Assembly (NCBI GenBank): GCA_964512955.1
Contig: CAZEKX010000029.1
Location: 1 to 24,358 of the forward strand
Length of the DNA stretch: 24,358 nucleotides
Source of the DNA: HGM04593 sp964512955
GTDB lineage: Bacteria > Bacteroidota > Bacteroidia > Bacteroidales > Bacteroidaceae
Direction of reading: 5' to 3'
The notes beneath the pieces were generated by a model. That model was not told where the DNA came from and made no database searches. It was given only the letters and a program-made list of their open reading frames with translations. This document shows positions 8,330-16,445 of the stretch, piece after piece (the stretch's first letter is position 1; the number at the start of each line of letters is the position of its first letter). The translations under genes and the position numbers were made by a program.

Positions 8330-9691
8330 ATGACAGTAACACAAAAAATTCAGAAAAAGTTAAGCGATTCAGCAGTTGCACGTTGGAGTGCAATGGCAAT
8401 AGTATCATTCACTATGATGTGCGGGTATTTTATTACCGACGTCATGGCACCACTCGAAGACCTTTTGACAAAAAGTGCGTCAGAAGGAGGTCTTGGATGG
8501 ACTAGTGGTGAATATGGATTCTTTTCGGGTGCATACGGCTATATAAACGTATTTTTGTTAATGCTATTCTTTGGTGGTATAATTCTCGATAAATGCGGTA
8601 TACGTATCACCGGAACAATAAGTTGTTCATTGATGCTTGCCGGTGCACTTATAAAATGGTATGCATTAGACAACAATTTTGGCGATGCAGAAATATTCGG
8701 TTATCCCATGCAGGTTGCAGTTGCAGCATTAGGTTTTGCTATATTCGGAATGGGTGCAGAGATTACAGGAATAACAGTAACCAAAGTCATTGCCAAATGG
8801 TTTACAGGACACGAAATGGCACTCGCCATGGGTTTACAAGTAGCAATGGCACGTATTGGTACTGCAGCAGCCTTGGCTTTCAGTCGTCCTTTTGCCGACA
8901 TGGTGGGCAACATTTCGGCACCATTACTGCTTGGTGCATCACTACTATGCATAGGACTTATTGCATACCTTGTTTACTGTGTACTCGACCGCAAATTAGA
9001 TGCATCGTGCGAACAGCAGGAGGAGAACAAAGAAGAGGAATTCAAACTAAAAGACCTTAAATATATTTTTACCAATAAAGGTTTTTGGCTCATTACAATA
9101 CTGTGTCTGATGTTCTATTCTGGTGTATTCCCATTCCTGAAGTTTGCAACAAAATTAATGATATATAAATATGGAGTAGAACCGGAAATTGCAGGTTTCA
9201 TTCCGGCAATGTTGCCATTCGGTACAATTCTTCTGACACCTATATTCGGTTCCATGTACGACAGAGTTGGAAAGGGAGCAACACTGATGATTATTGGTTC
9301 TGCTATGCTTACTTTGGTACATGTATTGTTTGCTCTGCCCATTCTTAATGTATGGTGGTTTGCTATTATAATAATGATATTGTTGGGAATATCATTCTCA
9401 CTTGTTCCTTCGGCTATGTGGCCATCAGTTCCAAAGATTATTCCACTTAAGCAGTTAGGTTCGGCATATTCTATAATATTCTATATACAAAATATAGGTT
9501 TATCTATGGTCCCTGTACTAATTGGCTGGGTTATTGATACACAATCGACTATCATAGGTACAAATGGGGAGATTACGGGATACGATTACACTATTCCAAT
9601 GTCTATTTTTGCACTATTCGGTATTATAGCGATTGGCATTTCTTTAATGCTTAAGAAAGAGGATGCTAAAAAGAACTACGGATTGGAATAG
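8330..9691 (+). CDS. MFS transporter, MFSD1-like
   Basis: A 453-residue major facilitator with about 12 membrane helices and a charged central loop (about residues 222-243, rich in E and K). The motif after helix 2, GGIILDKCGIRITG, is the MFS loop 2-3 signature, and the second half has GSMYDRVGKGATLM. The N-terminal helix 1-2 region and the late block GSAYSIIFYIQNIGLS look to me like the MFSD1 group, whose animal member carries dipeptides. That resemblance is from memory and not from a search. It lies 23 nt behind the S9 peptidase and ends before a perfect bidirectional terminator, so the two form one transcript. Uptake of peptidase products is the simplest reading, but another substrate is possible. 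Confidence 0.8.
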   Translation: MTVTQKIQKKLSDSAVARWSAMAIVSFTMMCGYFITDVMAPLEDLLTKSASEGGLGWTSGEYGFFSGAYGYINVFLLMLFFGGIILDKCGIRITGTISCSLMLAGALIKWYALDNNFGDAEIFGYPMQVAVAALGFAIFGMGAEITGITVTKVIAKWFTGHEMALAMGLQVAMARIGTAAALAFSRPFADMVGNISAPLLLGASLLCIGLIAYLVYCVLDRKLDASCEQQEENKEEEFKLKDLKYIFTNKGFWLITILCLMFYSGVFPFLKFATKLMIYKYGVEPEIAGFIPAMLPFGTILLTPIFGSMYDRVGKGATLMIIGSAMLTLVHVLFALPILNVWWFAIIIMILLGISFSLVPSAMWPSVPKIIPLKQLGSAYSIIFYIQNIGLSMVPVLIGWVIDTQSTIIGTNGEITGYDYTIPMSIFALFGIIAIGISLMLKKEDAKKNYGLE

Positions 9692-9707
9692 TTAAGGATT
9701 TGAAACA

Positions 9708-9763
9708 TAATTAGACAAAAGAATCAACCGACCTTAAGGTCGGTTGATTCTTTTGTCTAATTA
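9708..9763. terminator. 56-bp perfect palindrome, bidirectional terminator
   Basis: Arms 9708-9735 and 9736-9763 are exact reverse complements with no spacer. The core is a GC-rich stem (caaccgacc and its complement) with an A-rich stretch before and ATTCTTTTG after it, on both strands. It serves the MFS gene from one side and the 61-residue gene from the other. The outer arm holds the stop codon of the latter (9757-9759). Confidence 0.85.
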
Positions 9764-9942
9764 AGAAGTATCTCTTGCACAGACCCCTCTACCTCATTAT
9801 GCACACAAAGGTTCCTTGCAAAATTCCTGATAAAACTTAAAGCACTTTCCGAGGGAGAAGGAAAAGACTCACTCTTGAGTGCCGTTCTAATCAAACTTTC
9901 ACTAAGATTAAATTCGGGAGTAAAGGTATTATCCATAGGCAT
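9757..9942 (-). CDS. Small conserved-looking protein next to ECF sigma factor
   Basis: A 61-residue soluble protein with no signal peptide or membrane segment. It begins MPMDNTFTPEF, so the start may be the ATG at 9942 or the one two codons later (9936). The middle, SESALSFIRNFARNL, should be an amphipathic helix. I do not recognise a named family with certainty. It lies downstream of the sigma factor on the same strand, separated by a 54-bp palindrome, and I find no TAnnTTTG box in the 43 nt before it, so it probably depends on read-through from the sigma promoter. A role as an anti-sigma or accessory factor, like the small partner Reo of EcfO in Bacteroides fragilis, is a guess from position only. 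Confidence 0.65.
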   Translation of the reverse strand: MPMDNTFTPEFNLSESLIRTALKSESFPSPSESALSFIRNFARNLCVHNEVEGSVQEILLN

Positions 9943-9985
9943 ATTTTATATCTGTTTCTGATATTATAACGTAATCTATGGAAAT

Positions 9986-10039
9986 ATATTATACCATAAA
10001 GTGCCAAAAAATATTTTTTGGCACTTTATGGTATAATAT
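9986..10039 (-). terminator. 54-bp perfect palindrome between sigma factor and small gene
   Basis: Fully self-complementary about 10012/10013, with a centre of six A, TA, six T. As RNA it would form a stem of about 25 bp carrying GTGCC/GGCAC near the middle. It starts 13 nt after the sigma factor stop on the minus strand. It may terminate or attenuate transcription into the 61-residue gene, or be a processing site. Confidence 0.7.
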
Positions 10040-10052
10040 CACATTAAAAACA

Positions 10053-10646
10053 CTATTCTAGTGTTAGAACGACATTCTTCTCTGCTGCAATACGACGCAT
10101 ATTCAGAATCGCATAGCGCATACGTCCCAATGCGGTATTTATGCTGACACCTGTTATGTCTGCAATCTCTTTAAATGATAGATTCTGATAATATCGCATA
10201 AACACAACCTCGCGTTGACAATCGGGAAGTTCATCGATGAGCGCACGTACATCTCTCAACACCTGATCATTCACCATTTGCATCTCAACATTGCCTTCTG
10301 CCAATGAAATAGAGTTGAGCAAATCCACCTCACTCTCATCGTTTGAGATTACATTCTCATTACGTTCCTGACGGAACTGATCTATAACCAAATTATGGGC
10401 AATACGTGTTATCCATGCCGAGAACTTGCCATCGGATTGATAGCGTCCTTGTTGCAATGTAACAATAGCCTTGACAAAAGTCTCTTGAAAGATATCCTCT
10501 GCCAACTCTCGCGAACGTACTATAAAGAATATATAGTAATATAACCTATCCTTGTAACGTTCCAACAGGATATCGAACGCACTGTTATTGCCTTTTAAGT
10601 AGAGAGAGACCAAAGCATCGTCGGTCATAGTCTTCAAATTCTCCAT
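10053..10646 (-). CDS. ECF-type RNA polymerase sigma factor
   Basis: A 197-residue group IV sigma-70 factor. Region 2 (about residues 24-90) contains the core-binding and -10 recognition helices, with the typical block AEDIFQETFVKA and later FSAWITRIAHNLVID. Region 4 (about 130-185) contains LPDCQREVVFMRYYQNLSFKEIADITGVSINTALGRMRYA, a clear helix-turn-helix for the -35 element (two halves either side of the turn). There is no FecR-type anti-sigma or SusC gene nearby, so it is not one of the polysaccharide-utilisation sigma factors. It resembles the stress-type ECF factors common in Bacteroidota, such as EcfO (inference). Its promoter is at 10764-10795, giving a leader of about 110 nt with a small GCAGT/ACTGC hairpin. 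Confidence 0.92.
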   Translation of the reverse strand: MENLKTMTDDALVSLYLKGNNSAFDILLERYKDRLYYYIFFIVRSRELAEDIFQETFVKAIVTLQQGRYQSDGKFSAWITRIAHNLVIDQFRQERNENVISNDESEVDLLNSISLAEGNVEMQMVNDQVLRDVRALIDELPDCQREVVFMRYYQNLSFKEIADITGVSINTALGRMRYAILNMRRIAAEKNVVLTLE

Positions 10647-10763
10647 TTATATCTCATGTAAAAATTAGGAGTAGAGATTTTCTATAGGCAATAAATTAGG
10701 TTATTAAATAATTTTCAGTTTTTTATTTCACTTTTACGCAGTTTCACAATCACTGCATCGGTG

Positions 10764-10795
10764 CAAAGAAATGAAATAATTTATTAAGTTCCAAA
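10764..10795 (-). promoter_or_regulatory. Promoter of the ECF sigma gene
   Basis: On the minus strand TTTG (10792-10795), 20 nt, TTTCTTTG (10764-10771), one base off TAnnTTTG. It is followed by GCACCGAT as in the small lipoprotein promoter. It lies just downstream of the fmt terminator, as expected for a new transcription unit. Confidence 0.5.
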
Positions 10796-10809
10796 TATTT
10801 TAAAATAAA

Positions 10810-10839
10810 AATGCCGATATTAACAATAATACCGGCATT
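10810..10839 (-). terminator. Terminator after fmt
   Basis: Twelve-base arms 10810-10821 and 10828-10839 pair with one G-U and a 6-nt loop. On the minus strand the stem runs straight into TTTTATTTTA. It closes the lysE-to-fmt run and lies 21 nt past the fmt stop. Confidence 0.85.
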
Positions 10840-10859
10840 ATAACGTTAAAATTCACACT

Positions 10860-11849
10860 CTATTCGGCACATTTCATAACAGAGATGTTAAAACCGCGTA
10901 ACAAATCATCTATCGCCATACGTTTTTTTCCCGGTATTTGTAACGATAATAATGATATAAAGCCATCACATACAGCAATCTTTACGAAATTTTTACCATC
11001 ACTCACAATTGTTCCGGGCTGTAATGAGTGTTCAGCAATCTCCACGGATGTTTCATATACCTTTACTACAGATGCAGCACCATTGGCATCCTTGAGTTCA
11101 GTCCATGCAGCAGGATACGGCGACATTCCACGAACAAAATTATAGACTGAACGTGCCGGTTTGGACCAATCGATGCGACATGTATCGCGAAATATTTTTG
11201 GTGCAGGATGTAATTCTGTGCCCAAAGAGAATAGAGTATCCTGCGCCTGTACCTTTACACTGCCTTGCACAATTGCCTCAACTGTTTTAAGAACTGTTTG
11301 TCCACCAACCAGCATCAATTTATCGTGCAGTGTCCCTGCTGTATCGTTATCTTCAATAGTTACAATATCCTGCATTATTATATCACCTGTGTCTATTTCG
11401 TGCTTTAAGAAGAATGTAGTTACACCACTCTCTTTGTCGCCATTGATTATAGCCCAATTTATAGGTGCCGCTCCACGATATTGCGGAAGCAAGGATGCAT
11501 GCAGATTAAATGTACCCAATCGAGGCATATTCCAAACGCTTTCGGGTAGCATTCTGAATGCTACAACTATTTGCAAATCGGCATGCCACGAAGCCAAATC
11601 ATTAAGGAAATCTTCGTTTTTCAACGATTCAGGTTGTAACACCGGCAACATTTGTTCCAATGCATATTGCTTCACCGGACTCATGAGTACCTGTGCGCCT
11701 CGTTTGTTAATAATTTTGTCGGGCATAGTAACAACTCCCACAACTTCGTAGCCACAATTTTTATTGGAACGCTGTTGTTCGACAAGACATTTCAAAGGTT
11801 CCACTGCGAAATCGGGAGTTCCTAAATATACTATACGTAGTTTTTCCAT
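10860..11849 (-). CDS. fmt: Methionyl-tRNA formyltransferase
   Basis: Transfers a formyl group from 10-formyltetrahydrofolate to methionyl-initiator tRNA in the cytoplasm. At 329 residues it has both domains: the N-terminal catalytic fold starting with IVYLGTPDFAV (6-16), and a C-terminal OB-like tRNA-binding domain from about residue 210. The catalytic residues are N115 and H117 in FNLHASLLPQYRGAAPI, and D153 in HEIDTGD. It is the last gene of a six-gene run, 38 nt after the chloride channel gene, and ends at a good hairpin terminator. Confidence 0.96.
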   Translation of the reverse strand: MEKLRIVYLGTPDFAVEPLKCLVEQQRSNKNCGYEVVGVVTMPDKIINKRGAQVLMSPVKQYALEQMLPVLQPESLKNEDFLNDLASWHADLQIVVAFRMLPESVWNMPRLGTFNLHASLLPQYRGAAPINWAIINGDKESGVTTFFLKHEIDTGDIIMQDIVTIEDNDTAGTLHDKLMLVGGQTVLKTVEAIVQGSVKVQAQDTLFSLGTELHPAPKIFRDTCRIDWSKPARSVYNFVRGMSPYPAAWTELKDANGAASVVKVYETSVEIAEHSLQPGTIVSDGKNFVKIAVCDGFISLLSLQIPGKKRMAIDDLLRGFNISVMKCAE

Positions 11850-11887
11850 ATTTTTTGAAGTTGTTTAACTTTAAACAGTTCTTATTT

Positions 11888-13675
11888 TTAATCGGATGTA
11901 AAATCCAACAATGTTTTTCTATATGCAGTGAATATTGCCGACTTTGATATAAAGCCGATATACTCACCCGAAGTACTCTCTACCGGCAAATTCCATGCTC
12001 CGGTCTCTTCAAACTTACGCATAACAGTCTCCATGGGTTCCTCTATACTCAACCTCACTGGTACCTCGTGCATAAATGTTCCAACAGTGTAACGATGATA
12101 TAATTCTTGACGAAACATTACATGTCTTATATCATCCAGATATAGAATTCCCACAAGTCTTTGAGCAGTATCCACTACCGGGAATATATTACGTTTTGTT
12201 TTTGCAACCACTGCAGTCATGTTTCCTAAATCCATATCAGGACTAACCTTCATAAAGTTCTTCTCTATTACATCCTCTACTTTCAGTATTGTGAGTACAG
12301 CCTGATCCTTATGATGAGTTATAAGTTCGCCACGCTGTGCCAAACGAATTGCATAAATATTATTTTTATCAAACACACGCACTGTAAGGAAAGAACAAAC
12401 CGATACAATCATTAATGGGAGAAAGAGGTCGTATCCACCGGTCAGTTCCGCTATAAGGAATATTCCGGTAAGAGGTGCATGAAAAACACCCGACATTACA
12501 GCAGCCATTCCAAAGAGAGCAAAGTTTTTATCGGGGAGCATCTCACCTACTCCAAAATAGTTGCATATACCGGCAAACAGATATCCCGAAACACAACCGA
12601 GAAACAGACTGGGAGCAAATATACCACCACATCCTCCACCACAGTTTGTTGCAGTAGAAGCAAATGCTTTGAGCAGTATTATAAAGAACATATAGAGGAA
12701 GAGCAGATTTGCATGTCCATAGAAGAGAGAATTATTCAAAATAACATCGGCAGAGGAGCCATTTATAAGATGGTTAATCATTTCGTATCCCTCGCCATAG
12801 AGAGGTGGTAAAAGAAAAATCAGTACACTGAGTATTGAACCACCCAAAGCCAATTTCGCATAAGGATTGGTTATTCGTTTGAAAAAACGCTCCACATTTG
12901 TTGTTACGTGAGTGAAATAGAGTGAAACCAAGCCACAGACAATACCCAACAACATAACATACGGTACACGCGAAACACTAAAAGCATCGTCGAGTTGGAA
13001 ACTGAACATAGCATCGGTACCCGATAGCAGGTAAGATATTGTTGTTGCAGTTACACTCGATATGAGCAGAGGCAATAACGAAGACATTGTCAGGTCGAGC
13101 ATGAGTACCTCCAAGGTAAACACCAGTCCAGCAATAGGAGCCTTAAATATTCCTGCCACAGCACCGGCGGCACCACAACCTATGAGCAACATCATCACCT
13201 TGTGGTCCATTTTAAAGAAACTACCAAGGTTGGAACCTATGGCAGAACCGGTATATACAATTGGGGACTCCGCTCCTACAGAACCACCAAAACCGATTGT
13301 TATACCACTGGCAATGAGAGACGACCACATATTGTGTCGTTTAATTTTACCTTGACGACGGGAGATGGCATACAACACCTTTGTTACACCATGTCCTATG
13401 TCATCACGTACAATTTTACGTATAAACAGACCTGTTATAAAGATACCCACTACCGGATATACAAGATAGAGCCAGTTAAATGTATCTCTCTCAAAACCAC
13501 CTGTTAGAAGATGCTGTATAAACTCTATAAAATGTTTAAGCAAAAAAGCCGCAAGCGAAGAAATAACACCTACGACAAAACTCAAAATCAAAATAAACTG
13601 ATTCTGAGATAAATGTTTCTCGCGCCACTCTATAAAGCGGTCGAGCATCCCCTTGTCTTGAACATTCCCACTCAT
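11888..13675 (-). CDS. CLC-family chloride channel with CBS domains
   Basis: A 595-residue membrane protein: CLC domain (about 25-440) plus two cytoplasmic CBS domains (about 465-522 and 533-590) that usually sense adenine nucleotides. The anion filter motifs are DIGHGV (92-97, in place of GSGIP), GSVGAESP (131-138) with gating glutamate E136, GGIFAP (350-355) and the central tyrosine Y415. The proton-side glutamate of E. coli ClC-ec1 (E203) aligns with V190 in FTLEVLM, as in vertebrate channels. So it may be a channel and not a chloride/proton exchanger (inference). The ATG overlaps the tsaC stop by four bases (ATGA). Confidence 0.92.
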   Translation of the reverse strand: MSGNVQDKGMLDRFIEWREKHLSQNQFILILSFVVGVISSLAAFLLKHFIEFIQHLLTGGFERDTFNWLYLVYPVVGIFITGLFIRKIVRDDIGHGVTKVLYAISRRQGKIKRHNMWSSLIASGITIGFGGSVGAESPIVYTGSAIGSNLGSFFKMDHKVMMLLIGCGAAGAVAGIFKAPIAGLVFTLEVLMLDLTMSSLLPLLISSVTATTISYLLSGTDAMFSFQLDDAFSVSRVPYVMLLGIVCGLVSLYFTHVTTNVERFFKRITNPYAKLALGGSILSVLIFLLPPLYGEGYEMINHLINGSSADVILNNSLFYGHANLLFLYMFFIILLKAFASTATNCGGGCGGIFAPSLFLGCVSGYLFAGICNYFGVGEMLPDKNFALFGMAAVMSGVFHAPLTGIFLIAELTGGYDLFLPLMIVSVCSFLTVRVFDKNNIYAIRLAQRGELITHHKDQAVLTILKVEDVIEKNFMKVSPDMDLGNMTAVVAKTKRNIFPVVDTAQRLVGILYLDDIRHVMFRQELYHRYTVGTFMHEVPVRLSIEEPMETVMRKFEETGAWNLPVESTSGEYIGFISKSAIFTAYRKTLLDFTSD

Positions 13676-14244
13676 TGCCTTATTATAGATACAGAGCCAT
13701 CCTCTGCAAGTTTAATTATACTCGATGATTTTGGAGTACCTTTCTCCAATTGCTTATAATTAACAACATAATCCACCGCATCTACAATCTCTTTGCTTAC
13801 TTCGGCAAAGAAACGAGGAGTAGGTTCTCCGCTTATGTTTGCCGATGTAGACACTATTGCCTTCTGAAAACGATAGCACAGTTCCTTAGAAAAGAGTTCC
13901 GATGTAACTCTTATACCAACACTGCCATCTTCGGCAAGAAGATTTGGAGCCAAGTTACGTGCGCCATCATATATTATTGTAAGGGGCTTATTTGTAAGTT
14001 CTATAAGATCCCATGCCACTTCGGGGACTTTAGAGACATAACGGCATATTCTGTCGGGACTATCCACCAATAACAACATTGCTTTATTGTCGGCACGTCG
14101 TTTTATCTCATAGAGACGTTTCACTGCATCGGCATTGGTTGCGTCGCACCCTATTCCCCACACAGTATCTGTGGGATAAAGAATCACTCCACCTTTACGC
14201 AATACTTCTACACATTTTTTCGCTTCGTCTGCTATAGTACCCAT
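13672..14244 (-). CDS. tsaC: Threonylcarbamoyl-AMP synthase (TsaC/YrdC)
   Basis: Uses threonine, bicarbonate and ATP to make threonylcarbamoyl-AMP, the donor for t6A at position 37 of ANN-decoding tRNAs. The 190 residues cover only the YrdC domain, without the Sua5 C-terminal extension. The signatures are YPTDTVWGIG (23-32), KRRADNKAM (48-56), corresponding to the KxR substrate loop, and VSTSANISGEPTP (131-143). It is translationally coupled to the chloride channel gene by a four-base overlap and lies 26 nt after prfC. Its product is the substrate for the pathway that ends with MtaB at 3983-5311. Confidence 0.93.
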   Translation of the reverse strand: MGTIADEAKKCVEVLRKGGVILYPTDTVWGIGCDATNADAVKRLYEIKRRADNKAMLLLVDSPDRICRYVSKVPEVAWDLIELTNKPLTIIYDGARNLAPNLLAEDGSVGIRVTSELFSKELCYRFQKAIVSTSANISGEPTPRFFAEVSKEIVDAVDYVVNYKQLEKGTPKSSSIIKLAEDGSVSIIRQ

Positions 14245-14270
14245 AGTAGAATAAATATTTAAAACTGTTT

Positions 14271-15845
14271 TTAAAATTCGCTCGTAAAATGGAAACGTAT
14301 ATTCTTAAAGTCGTTCTGAGCCATTTGCAACACGTAACTGCTGTCTGCAAGAAACACATCGCGACCTTCAATATCTTTCGCCATATATTGATATTTACGT
14401 TTCTTAAAATTCTCGAGTTCTTCGGCATTATCACTCTCTATCCAACAGGCCTTATATAGATTAACCGGTTCCCAACGACATTTGGCATTATACTCGTTCT
14501 CCAAACGATACTGTATAACCTCGAACTGCAACTGTCCTACTGTTCCAATAAGTTTACGACCGTTGTACTGATTAACGAACAACTGGGCAACACCCTCACC
14601 CATAAGTTGGTCAATTCCTTTTGCCAACTGCTTTGTTTTCATTGGGTCGGCATTCTCAATATACTTAAACATTTCGGGCGAGAAACTCGGTAACCCTTTA
14701 AAGTGCAACATTTCGCCTTCGGTGAGCGTATCACCGATTTTAAAGTTTCCGGTATCGGGCAAGCCTATTATATCACCCGGATATGCCTCGTCGATAGTAC
14801 TCTTACGTTGCGCCATAAACTGTGTGGGAGAAGAGAATCGCATATCTTTTCCCAAGCGTATATGGCGATAAGGAGCATTACGTACAAACTTTCCCGAGCA
14901 TATTTTACAGAATGCCACACAAGAACGATGATTCGGATCGATATTCGCTGTAATTTTAAATATAAAGCCTGTAAATTTGGGGTCTTCGGGATTTACTGTA
15001 CGCTCCATAGCCTGTACAGGGCGTGGGTAAGGGGCTATCTTAACAAAACAGTTAAGCAGTTCCTGAACACCAAAGTTGTTCAAGGCTGAACCAAAAAAGA
15101 CCGGAGCAACCTGTGCATCCAGATACTCCTGAACATTGAATTCGGGATACACACCATCGACAAGTTCCAAATCGTCACGTAACTTTTTTGCTAAATCTTC
15201 GCCAATATTTTTATCAAGTTCTTCACTGTTTATATCAACCTCTATTTTCTCTGTTACACGTTGTTTGTTTGGTGTAAAGAGGTCGAGTTTCTGTTCATAG
15301 ATATTATATACACCCTTGAAACGGGCACCTTGATCTATGGGCCAACTAAGCGGACGTACTGCTATCTGCAATTCGTTTTCCAATTCATCGAGCAGGTCAA
15401 AGGGGTCGCGTCCTTCACGGTCCATTTTGTTTACAAAAACAATTACCGGAGTATTACGCATACGACATACCGCCATAAGTTTACGTGTTTGCGCCTCGAC
15501 ACCCTTTGCACTATCCACAACTATGATAACACTGTCTACTGCAGTAAGTGTACGAAAGGTATCCTCGGCAAAATCTTGGTGTCCGGGAGTATCAAGAATA
15601 TTTATCTTGTAACCTTCGTAATCGAACTCCATCACCGATGTCGTAACAGATATACCACGTTGTTTCTCAATCTCCATCCAGTCGGATGTTGCTGTTTTCT
15701 TTATCTTATTCGATTTTACAGCACCTGCCACCTGTATCTGTCCACCGAACAACAACAATTTTTCTGTAAGTGTCGTTTTACCGGCATCGGGGTGTGAAAC
15801 AATGGCAAAGGTTCTTCTTCGTCCAATCTCTTCCTGTATATTCAT
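14271..15845 (-). CDS. prfC: Peptide chain release factor 3
   Basis: A GTPase that removes RF1 and RF2 from the ribosome after peptide release. At 524 residues it has normal length. G motifs: G1 SHPDAGKTT (17-25), G3 DTPGH (85-89), G4 NKMD (139-142). The long insert and the RRRTFAIVSHPDAGKTTLTE start set RF3 apart from EF-G. The C-terminal part carries the RF3-specific domain (about 390-515). It is the third gene in the minus-strand run, 30 nt after the DUF4924 gene. Confidence 0.96.
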   Translation of the reverse strand: MNIQEEIGRRRTFAIVSHPDAGKTTLTEKLLLFGGQIQVAGAVKSNKIKKTATSDWMEIEKQRGISVTTSVMEFDYEGYKINILDTPGHQDFAEDTFRTLTAVDSVIIVVDSAKGVEAQTRKLMAVCRMRNTPVIVFVNKMDREGRDPFDLLDELENELQIAVRPLSWPIDQGARFKGVYNIYEQKLDLFTPNKQRVTEKIEVDINSEELDKNIGEDLAKKLRDDLELVDGVYPEFNVQEYLDAQVAPVFFGSALNNFGVQELLNCFVKIAPYPRPVQAMERTVNPEDPKFTGFIFKITANIDPNHRSCVAFCKICSGKFVRNAPYRHIRLGKDMRFSSPTQFMAQRKSTIDEAYPGDIIGLPDTGNFKIGDTLTEGEMLHFKGLPSFSPEMFKYIENADPMKTKQLAKGIDQLMGEGVAQLFVNQYNGRKLIGTVGQLQFEVIQYRLENEYNAKCRWEPVNLYKACWIESDNAEELENFKKRKYQYMAKDIEGRDVFLADSSYVLQMAQNDFKNIRFHFTSEF

Positions 15846-15875
15846 TTATATAGTGTTTTATCTTTGTTATAATTA

Positions 15876-16433
15876 TTATGCTTCATCGTTTTCTAGGTCG
15901 AGTCTACCCTCTTCATCCTCTTTATAATATAGCGACAACGTCGAAATAAACTTGCTTATTTCGGCTGTGGCACTAAGTGTTTCGGGATTTATTTCGCGCT
16001 TCTGCAATTTCATCATCCACAACATATAAAGAGCATCGAAGCAGTTCTCTAACTCACTCTTGTCGCGACCGTTACTCTTATTTCGAAATTCCACGATAAA
16101 CGGCAATGCCTTATAATATGCCGCAGAGTAGAATGGCACCTTTGTCGATTTCAACAAGCGTAAATGCAGATCGGTTAGCATTATCAGCACATTTTTGTTT
16201 ATCTGCAGATGTCCACATTCCGATACACCTTCATTGCGCATCATTTCGATGAGATTATTATACCACTCGAACAGTTCCCTACTCTCTTTTTCGGGCAGGT
16301 TATAGGGTTCTATAACAGCCTTTGAAATATTTTCGGCAGACAATTCATTTGCACGTAGCAAATCCTCTATCTGCCACATATATAGCAGATATTCTGCTAT
16401 ATTACTCTTTCTAAGTTCTCTTGAAACAAACAA
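15876..16433 (-). CDS. DUF4924 family protein
   Basis: A 185-residue soluble, mostly helical, acidic protein without signal peptide. The N-terminal part (LRKSNIAEYLLYMWQIEDLLRA split around residue 18, then IEPYNLPEKE) and the central ECGHLQINKN / LTDLHLRLL blocks match the Bacteroidota-only DUF4924 family as I remember it. Function is unknown. The closest visible link is position: 12 nt after the LysE-type gene and 30 nt before prfC. Confidence 0.75.
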   Translation of the reverse strand: MFVSRELRKSNIAEYLLYMWQIEDLLRANELSAENISKAVIEPYNLPEKESRELFEWYNNLIEMMRNEGVSECGHLQINKNVLIMLTDLHLRLLKSTKVPFYSAAYYKALPFIVEFRNKSNGRDKSELENCFDALYMLWMMKLQKREINPETLSATAEISKFISTLSLYYKEDEEGRLDLENDEA

Positions 16434-16445
16434 AACCGATAAAAA

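Noticed and set aside
15261..15797. Plus-strand 178-residue frame
   Set aside because: Antisense to the GTPase domain of prfC, cysteine-rich and without family features.
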